Assembly: GCA_002862095.1 (NCBI GenBank)
Contig: PHSQ01000003.1
Coordinates: 124,001-188,000 of the forward strand
Origin: Methylocystis sp. KS32
Lineage (GTDB): Bacteria > Pseudomonadota > Alphaproteobacteria > Rhizobiales > Beijerinckiaceae
Direction of reading: 5' to 3'
DNA length: 64,000 bases
In this document: in pieces, positions 62,326 to 64,000 of the stretch
How positions within the stretch are numbered: the stretch's first letter is position 1
Layout of the letters: every line of letters begins with the position of its first letter
Translations under genes and position numbers: made by a program
The notes under the pieces: generated by a model
The model's database searches: none
Told to the model about the DNA's origin: nothing
What the model saw: only the letters and a program-made list of their open reading frames with translations

Positions 62326-62757
62326 GCTCGTTCCGGATGAGGCGACGCGCGCCGCGCAACAGCAGTTGGAAGCAGCGCTTGCCAGCGACGTACGTGAGCG
62401 CGTGATCGCCGCGCCACCGGACCTTTTTGAGCGGGCTAACGTGAAGCTGCCGTTGGCGATGGGTTATGGAGGGGCGGCGGCTGACCGGCGCGGGCAAGGC
62501 GGAAGAGTGGAGAGGGCGGCGTCGATGGGGTGATTGACCAAGACGCCTTCGGGCTGGATCGCGTTTATGTGCAGGCGAAGCGATACGCGCTTACAAATCC
62601 TGTTGGCCCCGGAGCAATAGGCGACTTTTTGGCCCTTTGGGTCGTTTCGAAGCCACCAAGGGGCTTTTCGTCACCACGTCATCTTTCACCCCCGCAGCAC
62701 GTCAAACTTCAGAATATCTGAGCAAGAGACTTGTTCTGATCGACGGCGGGTTATTGG
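62326..62757 (+). pseudogene. Mrr-type restriction endonuclease remnant
   Basis: Three plus-strand frames in sequence give parts of one Mrr protein: LFERANVKLPLAMGYGG (before 62530), GVIDQDAFGLDRVYVQAKRY (with the catalytic QAK motif, from about 62530), and RFEATKGLFVTTSSFTPAAR to LVLIDGGLL (from about 62637). At least two frameshifts separate them and the N-terminal DNA-binding domain is gone. The frame ends at 62757 where repeat copy 3 begins. Mrr cuts methylated DNA; this copy is dead. Confidence 0.8.
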
Positions 62758-62875
62758 CTGGAGCAAAATCCGAAAAAGTTGATAGACTTTTCCGATTTGA
62801 TTTTGCTCCAGCTTCTTAAATCTGGAGCGATTTCTTAATCGACCAGACGATTCCGTCTGGTCGGAAAGCGCTCTA
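62758..62875 (-). repeat. Cloverleaf-folding interspersed repeat, copy 3 (inverted)
   Basis: Inverted copy of the family at 56551 and 59577, with the same three hairpins and TAGAGCG at its right end. It abuts the broken mrr remnant exactly at the LIDGGLL segment, as if inserted there or formed by recombination. The left closing stem is imperfect in this copy. Confidence 0.85.
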
Positions 62876-62912
62876 ATTCTACTGCGTCCTGAACGAATTT
62901 GTCGGCGGTTTC

Positions 62913-62990
62913 GTCATTGCGAGCCGAAGGCGTGGCAATCCAGGGGGGCTGGCGTTGCTCTGGATTGCTTCGGCTTGCGCTCGCAATGAC
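62913..62990. repeat. Imperfect palindromic repeat
   Basis: GTCATTGCGAG (62913-62923) pairs with CTCGCAATGAC (62980-62990); an inner GCAATCCAG / CTGGATTGC pair (about 62935-62968) adds to the stem. This is a type of intergenic palindrome seen in many bacterial genomes. Only one copy is in the window. Confidence 0.7.
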
Positions 62991-63217
62991 GGCGCTGGCC
63001 CGGTCCCAGGCCGCTTCGTGACGCAGTAGAACTAAGTTGACGGTCCGATATCAAGTTGGATGTCGGGTCGAAGAAGCTTTGTTCATCAGGCGGCTTGACG
63101 AAGAGTTCTTCGAATAGGGATCGCCCTCTTGTGGATAGCGGTTTGCCCGTTTGATGGTGCGGCCAAGGGGTGGTCCAGCGCTCCGATGCGGGATTGCCCC
63201 AAGGACTATTTATCTCC

Positions 63218-64000
<783 letters not shown>

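Overview
The window reads as part of the genome of a GC-rich alphaproteobacterial methanotroph, probably close to Methylocystis or Methylosinus. The main evidence is a particulate methane monooxygenase subunit gene, pmoC, at 53.4-54.2 kb. The gene families and gene order of the conjugation module are also of the alphaproteobacterial type. Most of the window, from the left edge to about 56.38 kb, looks like one integrative and conjugative element or integrated plasmid. It ends at a 45-bp copy of the 3' half of a tRNA-Arg(ACG) gene, next to a tyrosine integrase. The other end of the element is not in the window.

Layout: 0.4-5.9 kb is a small defence island. It holds a protein of the DNA-phosphorothioation-associated methyltransferase type, a two-gene unit of a MORC-like ATPase and a GIY-YIG/HEPN protein, and a UvrD-like fragment. 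6.1-16.6 kb is plasmid backbone: ArdC antirestriction (broken by a stop codon), a ParB-like protein, a very large methyltransferase-helicase of the strawberry-notch type, a Toprim protein and a DUF2493 protein. 16.7-19.7 kb is an insert with an alpha/beta hydrolase, its divergent LysR regulator, a TonB-plug remnant and a membrane protein. 20.3-32.8 kb holds DUF736, small DNA-binding proteins, repA with iterons, parA, traF, a lytic transglycosylase, a relaxase with a nearby oriT-like palindrome, a RES/Xre toxin-antitoxin pair with a clear operator cluster, traG and a CopG-like gene. 37.1-46.7 kb is a complete trbBCDEJKLFGI mating-pair operon.

Between traG/copG and trbB, in a typical cargo slot, lies the most unusual locus (33.0-36.6 kb). 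It holds an OGG-type DNA glycosylase gene and, convergent to it, four overlapping genes: a glycine-rich small protein, a PfkB-nucleoside deoxyribosyltransferase fusion, a QueC-like enzyme and a SagB-like nitroreductase. QueC-like and OGG-like proteins also occur together in type IV CBASS, but no CD-NTase or TGT is seen here. I propose this as a candidate undescribed nucleobase-based defence or protein-modification system.

After the trb operon come two regulators (LysR, GlxA-like), an ABM-domain protein, a caspase-like remnant, and a methanotrophy-related stretch on the minus strand: pmoC, a second-type ftsH, and a periplasmic protein of a kind I associate with methane and ammonia oxidisers. 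Outside the att site are a copper cassette (multicopper oxidase, outer-membrane efflux protein, small His/Cys protein), IS630 and mrr remnants, macro-domain and PilZ proteins, and the 3' part of ettA. Three copies of a cloverleaf-folding repeat of about 115 bp lie in this chromosomal part; one interrupts the mrr remnant. All functions are inferred from reading protein sequences by eye; no database search was run.
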